Assembly (NCBI GenBank): GCA_963556145.1
Contig: OY744462.1
Location: forward strand, 6,758,001-6,822,000
From: Hygrocybe punicea
Lineage: Eukaryota; Basidiomycota; Agaricomycetes; Agaricales; Hygrophoraceae
Direction: 5' to 3'
DNA length: 64,000 nt
The number at the start of each line of letters is the position of its first letter. Position 1 is the stretch's first letter. Below are positions 12,419 to 24,764 of this stretch, piece after piece. The translations under genes were made by a program, and so were the position numbers. The notes beneath the pieces were generated by a model. The model did not search any database, was not told the origin of the DNA, and worked only from the letters and a program-made list of their open reading frames with translations.

Positions 12419-13266
12419 ATGCTCGGTGCATAATCTATTCTGTCTTCGGGTCCTTGGTTTAACATCTTGACCGATAGTCGTCGGCTTGACCGGGAGCATA
12501 GCAACAGGAAAATCTACTGTGAGCAATCTCCTCCAAGCAAAGAATCTCCCCGTCATCGACGCCGACGTTCTTGCGCGGAATGTCGTACTCTCGGGCACTC
12601 CAGCTCTCGCAAAAATAGTCAAAGAATTTAGTCCTTCAATCCTTCTGCCAGACGGGGAACTTGACCGGAAGAAGCTCGGTGCCATAATTTTCAACGATCA
12701 GGACAAGCGGCGACGGCTGAACGCAATCGTGCATCCTGCGGTCCGTCGAGCTATGCTCTGGAGTATCGTCACGTACTGGTTGAAGGGGGAGAGATTCTGT
12801 ATCATAGATGTGCCGCTTCTCATAGAGGGTGGGACGTGGAAATGGGTGGGGAAGGTGGTCGTGGTCTCCTGGTGGGTATTCGCCATACTTGCCTTTGAAA
12901 CCAAAAAGTGCTCCTAGGCGCACACTTACCTGATAAAACTGCAGCTCCCCCGAGGTACAGCTTGAACGCCTGATGAAGCGCGACAAGTCGTCCCACGAAG
13001 ATGCACTATCACGGCTTAACGCACAACTTCCCATCACGGAAAAGATAGCCTATGCTGATAAGGTGCTTGACAACTCCGGTTCGCTGGCACTCCTCGAGAC
13101 CCAGGTAGATACCTTGGTCAAGGAAATGAAGAGAGAAGTTGGATGGACGTGGATACTAAGTTGGTTGTTCCCTCCTTGTGGTTTCGTGTCTGCTGTCTGT
13201 GTAATAGCTTGGAGAGCTTTTCGACGCACTCGTCCAGTATTAACTCCCCAGAAGAGAGCAGAGTAG
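12419..13266 (+). CDS. CAB5: Dephospho-CoA kinase with C-terminal membrane segment
   Basis: Model: join(12419..12425,12478..12871,12945..13266), 240 residues. It phosphorylates dephospho-CoA to CoA, the final step of CoA synthesis. The start exon is just 7 nt (ATG CTC G) and joins to give MLVVGLTGSIATGKSTV with the P-loop GSIATGKS. DADVLAR, VHPAVR and the VPLLIEGG stretch match the CoaE family, and PEVQLERLMKRD follows intron 2. The C-terminus has a hydrophobic helix (WILSWLFPPCGFVSAVCVIAW) that could anchor it to a membrane, as seen in yeast and animal homologues. Frame closes without gaps. Confidence 0.9.
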
Positions 13267-13458
13267 ACCATTCAAAACAGGACGTTCAAGTAATGAGCTA
13301 CACAAACATTAATATTGGCTCGTACACGCAAGAGGCATGGCTACCGCCTTACGGTAATAGATAACATTTTTTGTAAATACTAGAGGACGAAAGCAAGAAA
13401 CGAAATAAGAACGGCAGTAACCGAAGCAGCGTCGCATGGATGGCGCAGAATTCAACAC

Positions 13459-14717
13459 TTAAGTAGCGCTTTCAGTGGTGCCGGCGCCTGGGCAGTCACG
13501 GGAGATATGGCTGCAAGATAGAGTCGAAGTCACGTCCTTGTCAAGGCCTTGAAATTTTCACGTACCCTTCCGATCCGCAGGTGTAGCACGCCCGCCTTTG
13601 CGGTTGCGGGCACTCCCTGCTGATGTGGCCCTACAAAATGCGCATTGGCTGGCGGTGAGAAGGTGTCCAGCACTTAAAAATAAAATAAAAGGAACCCACA
13701 ACGCCCGAGCAGTTGTAGCATTTGGAGCCCTGAGAGCAATCACGAGACAAGTGGCCTATACCACCACAGGTGTAGCTATAACGACCTATGAGGAGGCGGG
13801 ATGAAGTCTTGCATGAAACATTCCTCACCAAGTCTTTTGCTGGCCACCTCCGAAGTTGCCATAACTGCCACCGCCGCCACCGCCACCGCCACCACCGCTG
13901 TCGCGGCCATATCCTCCCGATTGGCCTCCAGTAGCCTCAGGGCAAGCACGAGCAATATGCCCGGCCTTACCGCAGCGGTAGCACTCGGCACCAGCGGATC
14001 CTCGAGAATAACCACCTCCAGCGGCATTTTCGGGACAGTCTCTGGACTAAAGCGTGCAGTGAAAGATAAAAATTGTTCAGGTCAGATGTCCAAAGACGGA
14101 AGACGAAACGCGCACGATATGACCTTCTTGACCACACTTGTAGCAAGACTTCGGCTTTGCGTCCATCGTGCAATCACGGGAGACGTGACCTTCGAGACCA
14201 CCTAGAAGTTGCAATGAATAAATTTGCACCAGGAGTCGGGGTGCTTGGACAACAACATACAGTTATAGCTGTTTTTTTGTTGTTGTTGGAAACGGTCAAA
14301 TCATGAGATGAGGAGGATCGACATGGGTATAATATTTACCAAGTAGGCGTTCCTGCCTTGGGACAAGACGCTGCTTGGTGGCCGACTAAATTGTCGTCAT
14401 AGGGTTTAGGGAAGAGGATGTGAAAAATTTGATTTGAAGTATGTTTCAGTACATTGCGATTGCAGCCATGTTGACGGACAAGACACAGCACGAAGGCAAT
14501 GATATATCGATATAAGGGAGCAAAAAAAAAATCGAATGCGCCCGTCAGCACCGCGACACGAGCAGAATGAAATAGGAGAAATGGTATGTGAGTGTAGTTT
14601 AGGCTGCAAGAAATGGCTCAACCACCCCAGAAAAAGCAACCGGCTACGGAGAAGAATGAACAACACGAAACACCACGCACAGCCGCCACAATTAAAACAC
14701 CCTCGTGCACCCGACAT
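13459..14717 (-). CDS. GIS2: CCHC zinc-knuckle nucleic-acid-binding protein (Gis2/CNBP/Byr3 family)
   Basis: Model: complement(join(13459..13510,13566..13630,13703..13775,13829..14046,14116..14201,14261..14268,14340..14385,14681..14717)), 194 residues. About seven CX2CX4HX4C knuckles are seen (CFNCGGFGHQAASC, CYNCGLEGHVSRDC, CYKCGQEGHISRDC, CYRCGKAGHIARAC, CYTCGGIGHLSRDC and others). A Gly-rich linker separates knuckles 4 and 5. Homologues bind single-stranded nucleic acid and act in translation and stress granules. Exon 3 is only 8 nt (14261-14268): without it knuckle 2 loses its first cysteine and the frame breaks. Intron 1 is unusually long (295 bp). Confidence 0.9.
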
Positions 14718-15102
14718 TTTGCCTTGTTGAGTTCTCGAGACCGATCTAGTGAAGGAAAGCGTTAGAGACGATTGCACCGATCCACATTGCCCATTGTACA
14801 AGGCCAAATTGCCCAGCTGCTCGGCGGAACAGACACGCACTTGGTAGAAAAGCGGACGAGGTTTGTGGGTTGGAGGTAAACGATTTTTTTTGGGATTATA
14901 TATGAAGAGTTACGTAAGCAATTTGAAGGCCGAGATTCATTTCTGCCCTGGAAATATTTCCATAAATATACTCATCGTCCCCAGAATCTAGGAGAGTTTA
15001 AGGTTGCGGGCAATGGCAGTCCAGGGCGTCTATTGCCTGCGGTGCCGTGCGACAAGCGAATGACATTGACGGGAAAAAAAAGTAAATGGCGAGCGGAATT
15101 GG
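14718..15102. other. Intergenic region upstream of GIS2 and downstream of RPN8
   Basis: About 385 bp. It should include the GIS2 promoter and the RPN8 3' UTR. No gene, repeat or clear motif was recognised. Confidence 0.5.
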
Positions 15103-16326
15103 TTACACTCCTTTCTCATCCCCGTTTGGTTTACTGGTTTCCTCAGCCTCCTGGTCTTCTTTCTCAGGCTTCTTCGCATCCCCCTTGGCCTTCTTGTCCT
15201 TTTCGTCTCCGGTTCCCCCTTCTTCTTGTTCCGCCCGTCCAATGCTGGCCTTGTTGTCGACCAATGCATGTAAAGCAATAACCGCCCGGAGCAAACTGCT
15301 GAGGTATACCACCAATAGTTGATCGTTGGTACTGGAAGCGAAACTCTGGGTTGTCGTCGGGTCTGTAAGATTTGGGAGGAGGTTTAGGGCGTCTTGGAGA
15401 TGATACACGATCTGGTGGTTCACCGGCATCGCGCCTGACGCTACGTCAACCAAGTATTTCTGGATATCGCTTAGCCGTGACTGTAACCCGCGAAGGGAAG
15501 CCAGTTGTTCGCTGACGCGCGTGGCCAAGGTCGTGGTCGTGGAGTCCTTGATATCTCGCAATAGATGCTCAACGCCGATCTCTTCGGATTCTTCCGCTTC
15601 TATTGCAGAGGGGACATGCAAGAATGTTTTCCGGGTTTCTGTTCCATCCTACAAGTGGGAGGTAAGCGGTGGTTGAACGTATTTGGGCGATGGTCTACGA
15701 ACGTCCTTGATCTCTTCCACTGCAAAGTATGCATCGGTAGGGATGCCTACTATTTGGGGCCGCACATCAACGATGACCATCACTGGCCTAGCAATAAATC
15801 GTTTGAAGAGATCGTTAATCTCTTGATCGGACGCCCGTAACTTTGGACCAGTGTGATACCATCCAATCAATTGCTCCCGCGCTGAAAATAGGGAAATGAG
15901 ACCCCCAACTAGGTGCGGGAGGTATGTGTAACAACGGACCGTTGACCTTTTTGAACATGTCATACATGCCCTCGATGTAATTATGGTCCAAGAACCATGT
16001 TTTGCTTTCTTTCTCGTCTTCTTCGAAAGGTATACCGAACGAGTTAGCGACATTGACGACCTTGCCATTGTCTTGCCCGAGAAGAACACCAACCACACGC
16101 TTAGGGGAGTTTCTTGAGATGGAGCGTGCGTGGTGGTCTGCAACAGAAAGAAGGACCAAGGGATGTACGACTGCAACCAGATGTAAGCGCACCGAATAAA
16201 CTTGAGTGAACAAGAAAAACCCACCGACGGTCATCCCAGCCAGAGCCGTCAGCTAATAGCAAAATGTGAGCCTTTCTTCCTCTCTTCCTCTCTTCAGCTT
16301 ACCTGTGCGGTTGTAGTAGCAACCAT
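15103..16326 (-). CDS. RPN8: 26S proteasome regulatory subunit Rpn8 (MPN domain, non-catalytic)
   Basis: Model: complement(join(15103..15648,15703..15881,15940..16170,16225..16252,16303..16326)), 327 residues. The MPN domain begins [15 protein letters not shown] and includes [18 protein letters not shown] and the [10 protein letters not shown] strand. No JAMM zinc motif is present, as expected for Rpn8, which pairs with catalytic Rpn11 in the lid. The C-terminal region (about residues 180-290) matches the MitMem/PCI-contacting helices, followed by a Lys/Glu-rich tail. A second in-frame ATG in exon 2 (MTVVVHPL) could also be the start. Divergent from SF3B2. Confidence 0.95.
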
Positions 16327-16805
16327 GAGAAATGTCAATGAAACCGCAGCGCGTAGCCTGAGTGTGCACTGGCATTGCCCAGTCAGGACGCGTGTTTTAT
16401 TTACATTTGTTGTCCAATAGCCTCCAAGCTCAGGACACGCCAACGCCTCCAGTATCACTCGTCGATAGCTCGTCGTTTGAAGATGACTGCAGGGGTAGGA
16501 AAAGAAAAAAGAAGTTTTATTCAATTCATACACGCTACTCGAAAGTTGGAGAGAGGTCGACTTTTGACCCCTCGATAGGGGTGACTTACATTATAATGCT
16601 ACAAGTACGATGGCCATTCTTTCCTGGTGGTTTACGGTTTTATCGTTGCGCTTTAATGGCCAAAACCCAGTGCAAGCCGTCTCTTTCAATGAATTTCAAC
16701 AAATGGATGCTTACGTCAGCCTTGCACTTCTTCCAAAACGAATTGAAAGTCGCTAAAAACCACCAACGGCAAGGCCCTTCTTACTCTTACCTCTCGATCC
16801 TGTCC
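16327..16805. promoter_or_regulatory. Divergent promoter region RPN8 / SF3B2
   Basis: 479 bp between the two start codons. Both genes are housekeeping. No convincing TATA box, proteasome-box-like element or repeat was identified by eye. Confidence 0.45.
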
Positions 16806-18938
16806 ATGGTCGCACAAACTGAAGGAAATCCTGTTGCGAATGGGGCGGCTGCAACTTCCAAGGTCAATGGCAAGGCAATCAAATCCAAAAATCAGCTTCG
16901 TCGGTTGAAACACAAGCAGAAGAAAGCTGTCGTCGAACCAAAGCTGGTCTGTCCAGGTCATCCCATCGTGTGGTGTCCATCCACTGACTTTCAGTAATAA
17001 AGGCCACTAATGGTGACTCCCATTTCGCCGAGTCCCCGAAGGAAGATATCCAGGAACAGAGTGTTGAGTACGTCTCTGAGCAGTTGGATGTTAATGGTGC
17101 CGCTCTCGAAGCATTCTTCGACGTATTTGCCCGCTTTCAGTTGCCCCCTGAGGAGTCCCCTGTGCGTTCTCAGTCCTTCATGCCTGGTTGCCTAATCTAT
17201 ACCAGTATATTATTTCCAGCAGGGCAAAGGTCACGAGCCGTCGAAAGGCGAAATTATTTATTCAGACGATGACATGGATTCTGAAGGTGACTCGGACACG
17301 GAGAAGAAACCGATATCCAAGAAGAAGCAACGCAAACTGGCTCGCTTGACGGTCGCAGAACTGAAGCAGCTGGTCAAGAAACCGGAAGTTGTGGAATGGA
17401 CAGATGTGACTGCTGCTGATCCTCGGTTATTGCTTCACCTCAAGAGTCAGCGTAACACGATTCCTATCCCCATTCATTGGAGCGCCAAACGTGATTATCT
17501 GCAGGGCAAACGTGGTATCGAAAAACCACCTTTCCAGTTACCTGCATACATCGCAGACACCGGCATTGCCACAATGAGAGACGCCGTTAAGGAGAAGGAA
17601 GCAAACATGTCATTAAAGGCCAAGACACGCGAACGAGTCCAGCCAAAAATGGGCAAGGTCGACATTGACTACCAAAAACTCCATGACGCATTTTTCAAGT
17701 TTCAGACCAAGCCACCTGTCACCGGTTTTGGTGAAATGTAAGCATGTTACGTTCGATTATTGCGCTGCAGCTAACGGCTTCTAATACTCAGGTATTATGA
17801 AGGCAAAGAATTCGAAACATCCCTCAAAGAAAAACGACCAGGTGATCTCTCCCCAGAACTTGTTGAAGCCTTGTCAATCCCCCCACTTGCGCCGCCCCCG
17901 TGGCTGATTAGCATGCAACGATTTGGACCACCACCGAGTTATCCCACATTGCGGATACCAGGTCTCAATTCGCCGATTCCTGAAGGGTACGTTTTCTGTC
18001 CATGGCGCCTTTTCCCTTGCCCTGATTATCGTCAAAACTAGCGCTCAGTGGGGTTTCCATCCAGGTGGGTGGGGTAAGCCCCCTCTTGACGAGTATAATC
18101 GTCCTTTGTATGGTGATGTATTTGGCGTACTTCCCAAGGCTAGCGACACAGATGTGCGTCCACCACAGTACATTCTCTCCATGCTGATGTTGGATACTGT
18201 CTTTTACAGATGGGTGAACCGATAGACAAAAATATGTGGGGCGAGCTCGAACCCGAAGAAGGTCCGTGTTCGCCATTGTTCGTGCAGCTGCAAAGAATGA
18301 ACCTGATTTTTTACAGAGGAGGAAGAAGATGAGAGCGAGGAAGAATCAGAGGAAGAAGAACCTACTGAGCCTGCACCTGCAGATGGTCTGCAAACGCCAT
18401 CAGGTTTGGAGACACCGTCGGGTATGAACAGCGTCGTGTCTACCGTTGCAGGCGGACTCGAGACTCCCGACTTTTTGGAGCTCCGGAAGCACTCTACTCG
18501 CTCAGCCTCGGAGGCTGTGGAGAGTGGCCCAAGATCTCTGTATCAAGTGGTGCCAGAGAAATCCACATCTGTAAGGGGTTTGATGGGCAGCGAACGCGGG
18601 TACGATGTTAGTGCCGTCTCTGGTGCTCCTATACCAGTACTTGGAGATGAAAGAGGGACCAAGGTTCTTATTCCTTACTTCAGATGCTGTACGACGCTGA
18701 GTGCCTCTTCTTCTTGCAGCGCAAAGCCAATGGTGTGGATGTGTCTATTGATGCTGGAGAACTGGAGGGTCTTTCCGAAGAGGAGCTTCGTAGGAAATAT
18801 GATACACACTCGAGAGGGTCGGCGGGAGTCGCTAACAAAGAGGATTTCTCGGATCTGGTCGCGAAAGAGATGGCGAAAAAGAGGCAGAAAATGGATAGAG
18901 ATCGGGATGGGAAAAAGGGTAAAGAATTTAAATTCTGA
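16806..18938 (+). CDS. CUS1: Splicing factor 3b subunit 2 (Cus1/SAP145)
   Basis: Model: join(16806..16956,16995..17161,17220..17737,17792..17986,18042..18153,18210..18261,18317..18663,18720..18938), 586 residues. It is a U2 snRNP SF3b component that helps anchor U2 at the branch site. The central DUF382-like region contains KKPEVVEWTDVTAADPRLL and IPIPIHWSAKRDYLQGKRG. The PSP domain contains PPPWLISMQRFGPPPSYPTL and WGFHPGGWGKPPLDEYNRPL. An acidic linker and a basic tail ending KGKEFKF, as in human SF3B2, finish it. No SAP domain is visible. All exon phases close. Confidence 0.95.
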
Positions 18939-19153
18939 ATCCAAGTACCCATTACACTCCTTCTAGCCATGCCATCCGTTCCAGCCTGTTCCTTTGACCG
19001 TCAATTCCAAATATCTATTTTTTTCTCAATCTGCCGGTCACAACCGAGAAACTTGATGTGCATGCTGTGCAGGAGTCAAACGTGTGACCCTTTGTTAGCC
19101 GCCCTCATCCTGAATTATCTTTCAACTTGTTTTTCTCGCGGTAACGCGACAAG

Positions 19154-22100
19154 ATGTCGCAAGTGAAATTGTGAGTGGAAGCGACCAGAAAACGCAGCCA
19201 ATACTGAGCTTTATCTGCAGAACACTACGCCCTCCTCCCAATGTCGATTTCGTCAATGGTTAGCTTTCATTTCATTGTTCTCGCTTCTCCAATCATTGGT
19301 TTGTTTTTCAGGTTACCCCGGCATACCGCCGGCGGGCGATCGTCAGCAGGCAGCGATCAAAGGGGTACGTGTCGTCTTCCGATGGCGAATTATGGCTCTG
19401 AGAGGCTCTGTAGGCGATTGAAGTGCGAGTGGCTTCGCAAGGCGTCAAGGCGAAATGGGTCCGGATTGAGTTGCGCAAGGTGGAAACTCTTCCAACGGGA
19501 GGCCCCGCCAATACCTTCTTCGACTTCGTCGGTCCCAGCCCCGTCAATCTATGGCAATCAAGCGAGGAGTATACCACATTACACACTGTGGGTGCTTTTG
19601 GCGTGAGCTTATCCTCGGCGGCTAAGATGTTACTATCTTTCTCTAGCAAGACTTCCCATTTTACATTCGTATTCCGGAATCCATCCCACCCAGTATTGCT
19701 CTGGAGAATCGAGGTGAGAGGCTTTCAGCGTGCATCACGGTCTTCGCTGATTGTTCATGAACTAAGCTGGCATCAAGTATGAACTTGTAGCGGCAGTCTG
19801 CACGAAAGGCAAAGGGTACGTTTAAGCCGTGTCTCTGTTGGATGTCGCTCAGCTCAGCTTTAGAGGGTTTCTACGGCGAAACAAGGCCACGGTTACTTCG
19901 ACTATGGCCCCAATCATCATCGATAAGCACGAGCTTCATTCAACATGGCCAGTCTATTGCCAGCCAGAGCGTCGTCATCTTGCCCAGGAGGGGGTGAATT
20001 TGATTGTGGAACGAGCTCGTACATGTTATGGGCCTGGAGATCGTGTAGCCGTAATGGCGACATTGAGATCTGACAGCCTACAAACTGTCATTCTCCGTGG
20101 TTTCGAATTGATGCTCAAGGAGACTACTATCTTTCGCGTAGGTCCCTATGTTAACGCGAAAAAGGCCGCACCGATGATAAAAAACATCATCATTGGAGAA
20201 TCCAAGTTCCCCGTCAACGCTACTCTGTACGGAGGCACTGAACACAGGGCGGAACTCTCTTGCGAAATCTCGCAGAGACACACTACGACCTCACTCAATG
20301 CTGCTCGGCACATTGACATCACCTACATTCTTAGTGTCAAAGCCCTCATGGGTACCGGCACCCATCTCATCATGGACCTTCCCATCATTGTGTCAAATTG
20401 GCCGAGGTGTGTGGCAATTGTCAAGTCTCAAATCTTACTGACTGGTTCATGCAAAACAGGAGTGTTTCCGTCGAAGCAATCAAGTAAGATCATGTTTTCC
20501 ATCGGTTCATGCTCTGGATTTGACACGTCATCTTTCAGACGGATTGGTCCCGCAATGAGCTTGTCACGTATGCCTGCGAGTGCAATGCCGGAATCTCAGC
20601 CTCAAGCACCCACGCAACCACCTCAAAAAGTCGACAATTCTATATCTTACTCATCGTATCCGGGCCGACCAAACCCAGGCACCCCTGCTACTCAATTTAG
20701 CACGTCTACGGCAACTCCAACGACTAATGTCAATAAACCGAATGAAATTGGTTATGGTCGATCATTAGCAATGATTAATACAGCCTTGGACTCGGGATAT
20801 GGCACCAAGCCAAGCCAACCTGTCTCGAAAATTGCAGGCCCAGAGCCAAAAAGTGGTGTCTTGGACGATCCAGCTAAAGCTTCTCGCACGTCGCGCCCAG
20901 GAACCGCTACCAATCGTTTAACCATCGTGAATGGTCCTGACGAGCCCGATGTACCAAAGATCAAGACACCTCAGCCTCAAAGGCCCGTTGGCTCACTCAC
21001 TGCCAACATCGGAGGTTCAGCCTGGCCGAGGGCCGAGGATGAGAAGAAACTTTACAATAATGCTCGAGCAAATGTCGAGAGAGTTCAGGGCAGCCTTACT
21101 CGGAACACAGTTTCTCAGGTTCTTTTGTCCCGAAAGTCTTTGAACGCATATCTGCTAATATTCTTGCCCCAGACGCAGCCGACTACCGCGCCTCCGCAAA
21201 ATACACCGGTTGCAAAGCCTGCCGTTCAAGTCGCCCCGAAACCAACTTCACGTCCTCCGACACGAAACACACCTTGGCCCACCGCTGAAGAAGAAAAAAT
21301 GAGATTATTTCATGAGGCGCAAGCTACTGCAAGGAAAACACAAGCATTAGGGACGACGCAATCTGGTTCGCTCCATGGCAGGAGCAACTCGGATGCTGCT
21401 CGTCCTGGATCTTCAAGTAAACCCGTTATTCCTTCCACATCAACTCATGAAGCCCAGAAAGCAGCCCATTCTGGTTCAGCGTTATTAAGGGGTGTGAGTG
21501 CTGCTGGTTACGGCGATAACCGCGGAACGAAGACAACTTCACCGCAAAGGCAACAGTCAGCCAAAGTGCAGGCACCTGTGCCTCAATATCTCACCGCCGA
21601 GCAAGAGAAAGCAGCCCTGAGGCGTTACCATGAAGCCAAACTTGCCGTTGATCGGACTCAGGGTTTTATTTCCGGTGGTGATGAGGGACAATCCTCTCGC
21701 GACCCTATTTCCTATGATACCCTTTACCCTTCCTCTTCCTCTGGTTCTGCATCCAAGTCCCCTCCAATAGGTGGCAGCGACCTGCCGCCGCCATTTGACG
21801 GCAACCTTGAGAGACAATCGTCTCGCACCGAGAAGGAACGGCTTCGCCGTGTTTACGAGGCGCAGGATGCTGCAGCATTGGCACGACAGAATAGCTCAAG
21901 GCAAAACAGCAGTCGTGCTGCATACGATTACGAAAAAGTGTCTCCGCCGCCATTCATCAACGGCAGTTCTTCGATCAGTGGTCCTCAGACCCTCCCTGAG
22001 AACGAACGGCCTCGACGAAAGATTGACGGTGCGGTCGGGCTGGGTAACGGTCGCCCATCTGCATCAACATCACAGGCACTGCACCACGGTGGTTCCTACA

Positions 22101-22495
22101 CGGCAGGATCTCGGCCGCCCCTAGTAGCAGCCCCTCCGGTCGCAAGCGGCTCGAGAATACTTACGGCTCTAGAAGAAAAGGCGATGTTGAAGAGCAAGTA
22201 TGAAGCTGAAGAGCGCGAGGCTCGTTCTAACGGGATTCCTGCACCACTTGTTGGAAACATTAGCATTACCGTTGCTACCCCTCCCACACCACCCCCTCTT
22301 ATGCCACGTCCACCAGCTGAGTACATTCAGGAAACCCGAGAAGAGGACGCCCGCGTGTCACGGTATGTACAACAAGGGATCACTCCACCTCTGGATATGT
22401 CACCTCCCAATGGTCCTTTCACACCAATCGGATTCGAGTCGGGGGACGGCCCGTCTATACTTGCCCCACCACGTTCTGGTAAACTCTCTGTTTGA
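19154..22495 (+). CDS. Arrestin-like adaptor protein with repeated helical motifs
   Basis: Model: join(19154..19170,19221..19258,19312..19364,19414..19587,19647..19713,19767..19815,19864..20406,20460..20483,20539..21118,21173..22495), 955 residues. The first 360 or so residues resemble fungal arrestin-fold proteins of the LDB19/ART type (DFPFYIRIPESIPPSIALEN, VERARTCYGPGDRVAVMATL, HIDITYILSVKALMGTGTH). ART proteins recruit Rsp5 ubiquitin ligase to membrane cargo. The rest is a Pro/Ser-rich disordered tail with five scattered copies of an AE.EK...A.A...R.Q-type charged helix. I saw no clear PPxY ligase-binding motif. Family call is moderate; cargo is unknown. Confidence 0.72.
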
Positions 22496-22628
22496 ATGAG
22501 AAGAGACTTTTTTTTCTTCATATATGTTGATCATTTCTTCTTCTGTGTAATCTATCCCTACACTCGTACATGTTGATGTCCCCTTTGCGCTCGGCTAAAA
22601 CTACAGCACATATTATGGAACTCCATTG

Positions 22629-24764
22629 CTATCTCTTCTTTTTTGCTTTGGTTCCTGACGGCGTTGAATTAGTAGTGCTTTTTGTTGTATGCTCCCGATC
22701 CAATTCAGCGGCATCTGATTTGCGCTTGCGGCTTTCCTTTGTTGTAGGAATGTTGGGTGAATATGAAAGTGGCGATGCGGCATCGGGCACCGAGTGGACC
22801 TCGTCGAGAAAAGCAGTCGAGTCGAGGTGATCATTGTAATCAACAGGACTCGAGAACTCGTTAAGGAAGGCGTCAAAGTCGAAATCTGTAGAGGATGGAT
22901 CTTCATTTGTCATGTCCATCCCGGAGGGCAACGACGCCCCATCGATGGCAGGCTCCCCTGGGAGAAGGGGAGCGGCATCTTGAGTCGGAGGGGCGTTCAT
23001 GAGATTGGGGTCCAGACCCCAGCTTTCGATGAGGGACGTGATGCTTGTGTGGAGAGCATTGACGTCCTTGTCGATTTCTCGAGTGTCTTTGTACGATTTT
23101 TGCAGCCGACTTGTATTGTGAGCTAGAGACTCGTTAGTGTTGTCACCTGACGAAGAGGTTACGAGGTTGGCTGGCGAAAGGGGCGGCCCGTAGACAGGAT
23201 TGGGCTCTGGTTGAAACCCTCGTGAGAAATCGTAATGAGGATCGTAGGATGTAAGTTGGGAGGAGGAGGGAGCGGGAGCCGGTTCGACACCTGGCGGTGG
23301 CATTGGATCGGGCATTTGGAATGATTGTTGTGCTGAGAGCGCAGCGAGGAGCCGCTGCACCTGCCCGGGAGAGTTAAGCATTTCGGCGAAGGCGGCTTGC
23401 ATGGCGTCTGGATCCGAGGTTGTTGTTGTTGTTGTTGTTAATGATGTCTGAGTGGATAGTGCCGGTGATTGTTCGACGCCGGGTGTTGGTGGTTGGACGT
23501 CAGTGTGTGCAGTGTTGGTGTCATGGGATCCTGGAATTGTGGGAGCGTCTGGAGGTATCGAGGCTAAAGGAGTGGCCGACGATGGTATCGGTGATGGTTG
23601 ATATGACGTTGCCGATGTCACGGTGGACGAGCGTGTGTTTGAGGGAGTCGTGGATGGGTGCAGAACGGGTGACGTAGGGGTGTCGTTGGTGAGAAGTTGA
23701 TCTAAAGACGGATGAAAACATCAGAACAAAGCTCGAGGAAAAATAAACGGTGGGAATTCACCCGACATCAAGGGAGATTGGCCTCCAAGCGGAGAAGGTG
23801 GGGGCATCATTTCTTCATCCTCCACTTCTACAATACCTACTCCCTTGCCTTGTTGAACTGGGCCTTGTTCGATCATCAACCTTTGGGCTTTCCGTGGCAT
23901 CATTGTCCGTGAAGGTTGGTTAACGGCGTTCTCCTTGTGAACAGCGCTGCCATTGTTACCGAAAACACCTGCTAAGAATTTCAGAATTCGGTTGATAGTA
24001 TCCTGCTGCTTTTTATGTTTCTCGCGGGCGGCCAGAGCCTCTTGCCACAGAAGTTGATTCGAATTCTTCAGCTCATTGAGATCGGCCGATATTGTTGATT
24101 GATGACGCTTTATGGCTGTTATGCCATTGACGATCGAGTTGATGTCCAAGATTTGGCCGGCGGACAAGTTTGCATTAGGTGGCACGGTTGGGTTTACGGT
24201 GTCTCGGATATCCATGGTGGGCTCGTCTCCAGGCTGGGATACTTGTTTTTTTCGCTGGATTAGACACAGCATATCGGGATGACCACGATGAAAGTGGGCA
24301 TGCTCGAAATTCCAATACTCTGTATCTGTGTCGCTTCTGAGAACGCCCTGTTGGAGATGTGGGATCTTGTGGAAGCCATACATGTTTAGTTGCCGCACGA
24401 ACGAGCTGAAGTTTTGGTGTTTGAACCACCGGCCCAGCACTTCACGAGCAAATCGCTCATGATCCAATACTTTGGAGAACAGGTGAGACATGCATCGCGG
24501 ACCATGGTCGTTTTGGTAGAACCCACCAAAGAAAGAATCCCCGGCATCAGACCATCTGATCAAATTACTGTTCGCCATGTCGCTGACCATCCTGCAGAAA
24601 GAAAGAGCTTCTGTGGCATTCCACAGCTAGGATGAAAAGGACGCGTGTACGCACTCGTAAAGTTTCTGCAGAAATGCGGGTACGACCTGTCTGGCGGTGC
24701 GATTGAGATGGGTGGAACCGCCTCTGTGCGCTCTTGAGAGTGTAACCTGCTGGCCCGAAGACAT
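22629..24764 (-). CDS. HSF1: Heat-shock-factor-type transcription factor, frame broken by one base near the DNA-binding domain start
   Basis: Model: complement(join(22629..23701,23762..24469,24527..24591,24654..24764)). The HSF DNA-binding domain is clear (LIRWSDAGDSFF, then VLDHERFAREVLGRWFKHQNF and SSFVRQLNMYGFHKIPHL). A leucine-zipper-like coiled coil follows, then a long disordered activation tail ending in a basic cluster. The exon 1/exon 2 junction should read FLQKLYE-MV, but a TTTT run at about 24657-24660 puts exon 1 one base out of phase with exon 2. Total length is 1957 nt, and dropping one base makes it divisible by three. This could be an assembly error, a real indel or an unseen splice choice. 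Confidence 0.85.

Noticed and set aside
18684..18719. In-frame extension upstream of the last SF3B2 exon
   Set aside because: It would need a 20-bp intron; the acceptor at 18719 gives a normal 56-bp intron and the expected protein.
20407..20538. Uninterrupted reading through two introns of the arrestin-like gene
   Set aside because: The frame stays open by chance, but GT/AG sites remove it and restore the conserved SVSVEAIKRIGP continuation.
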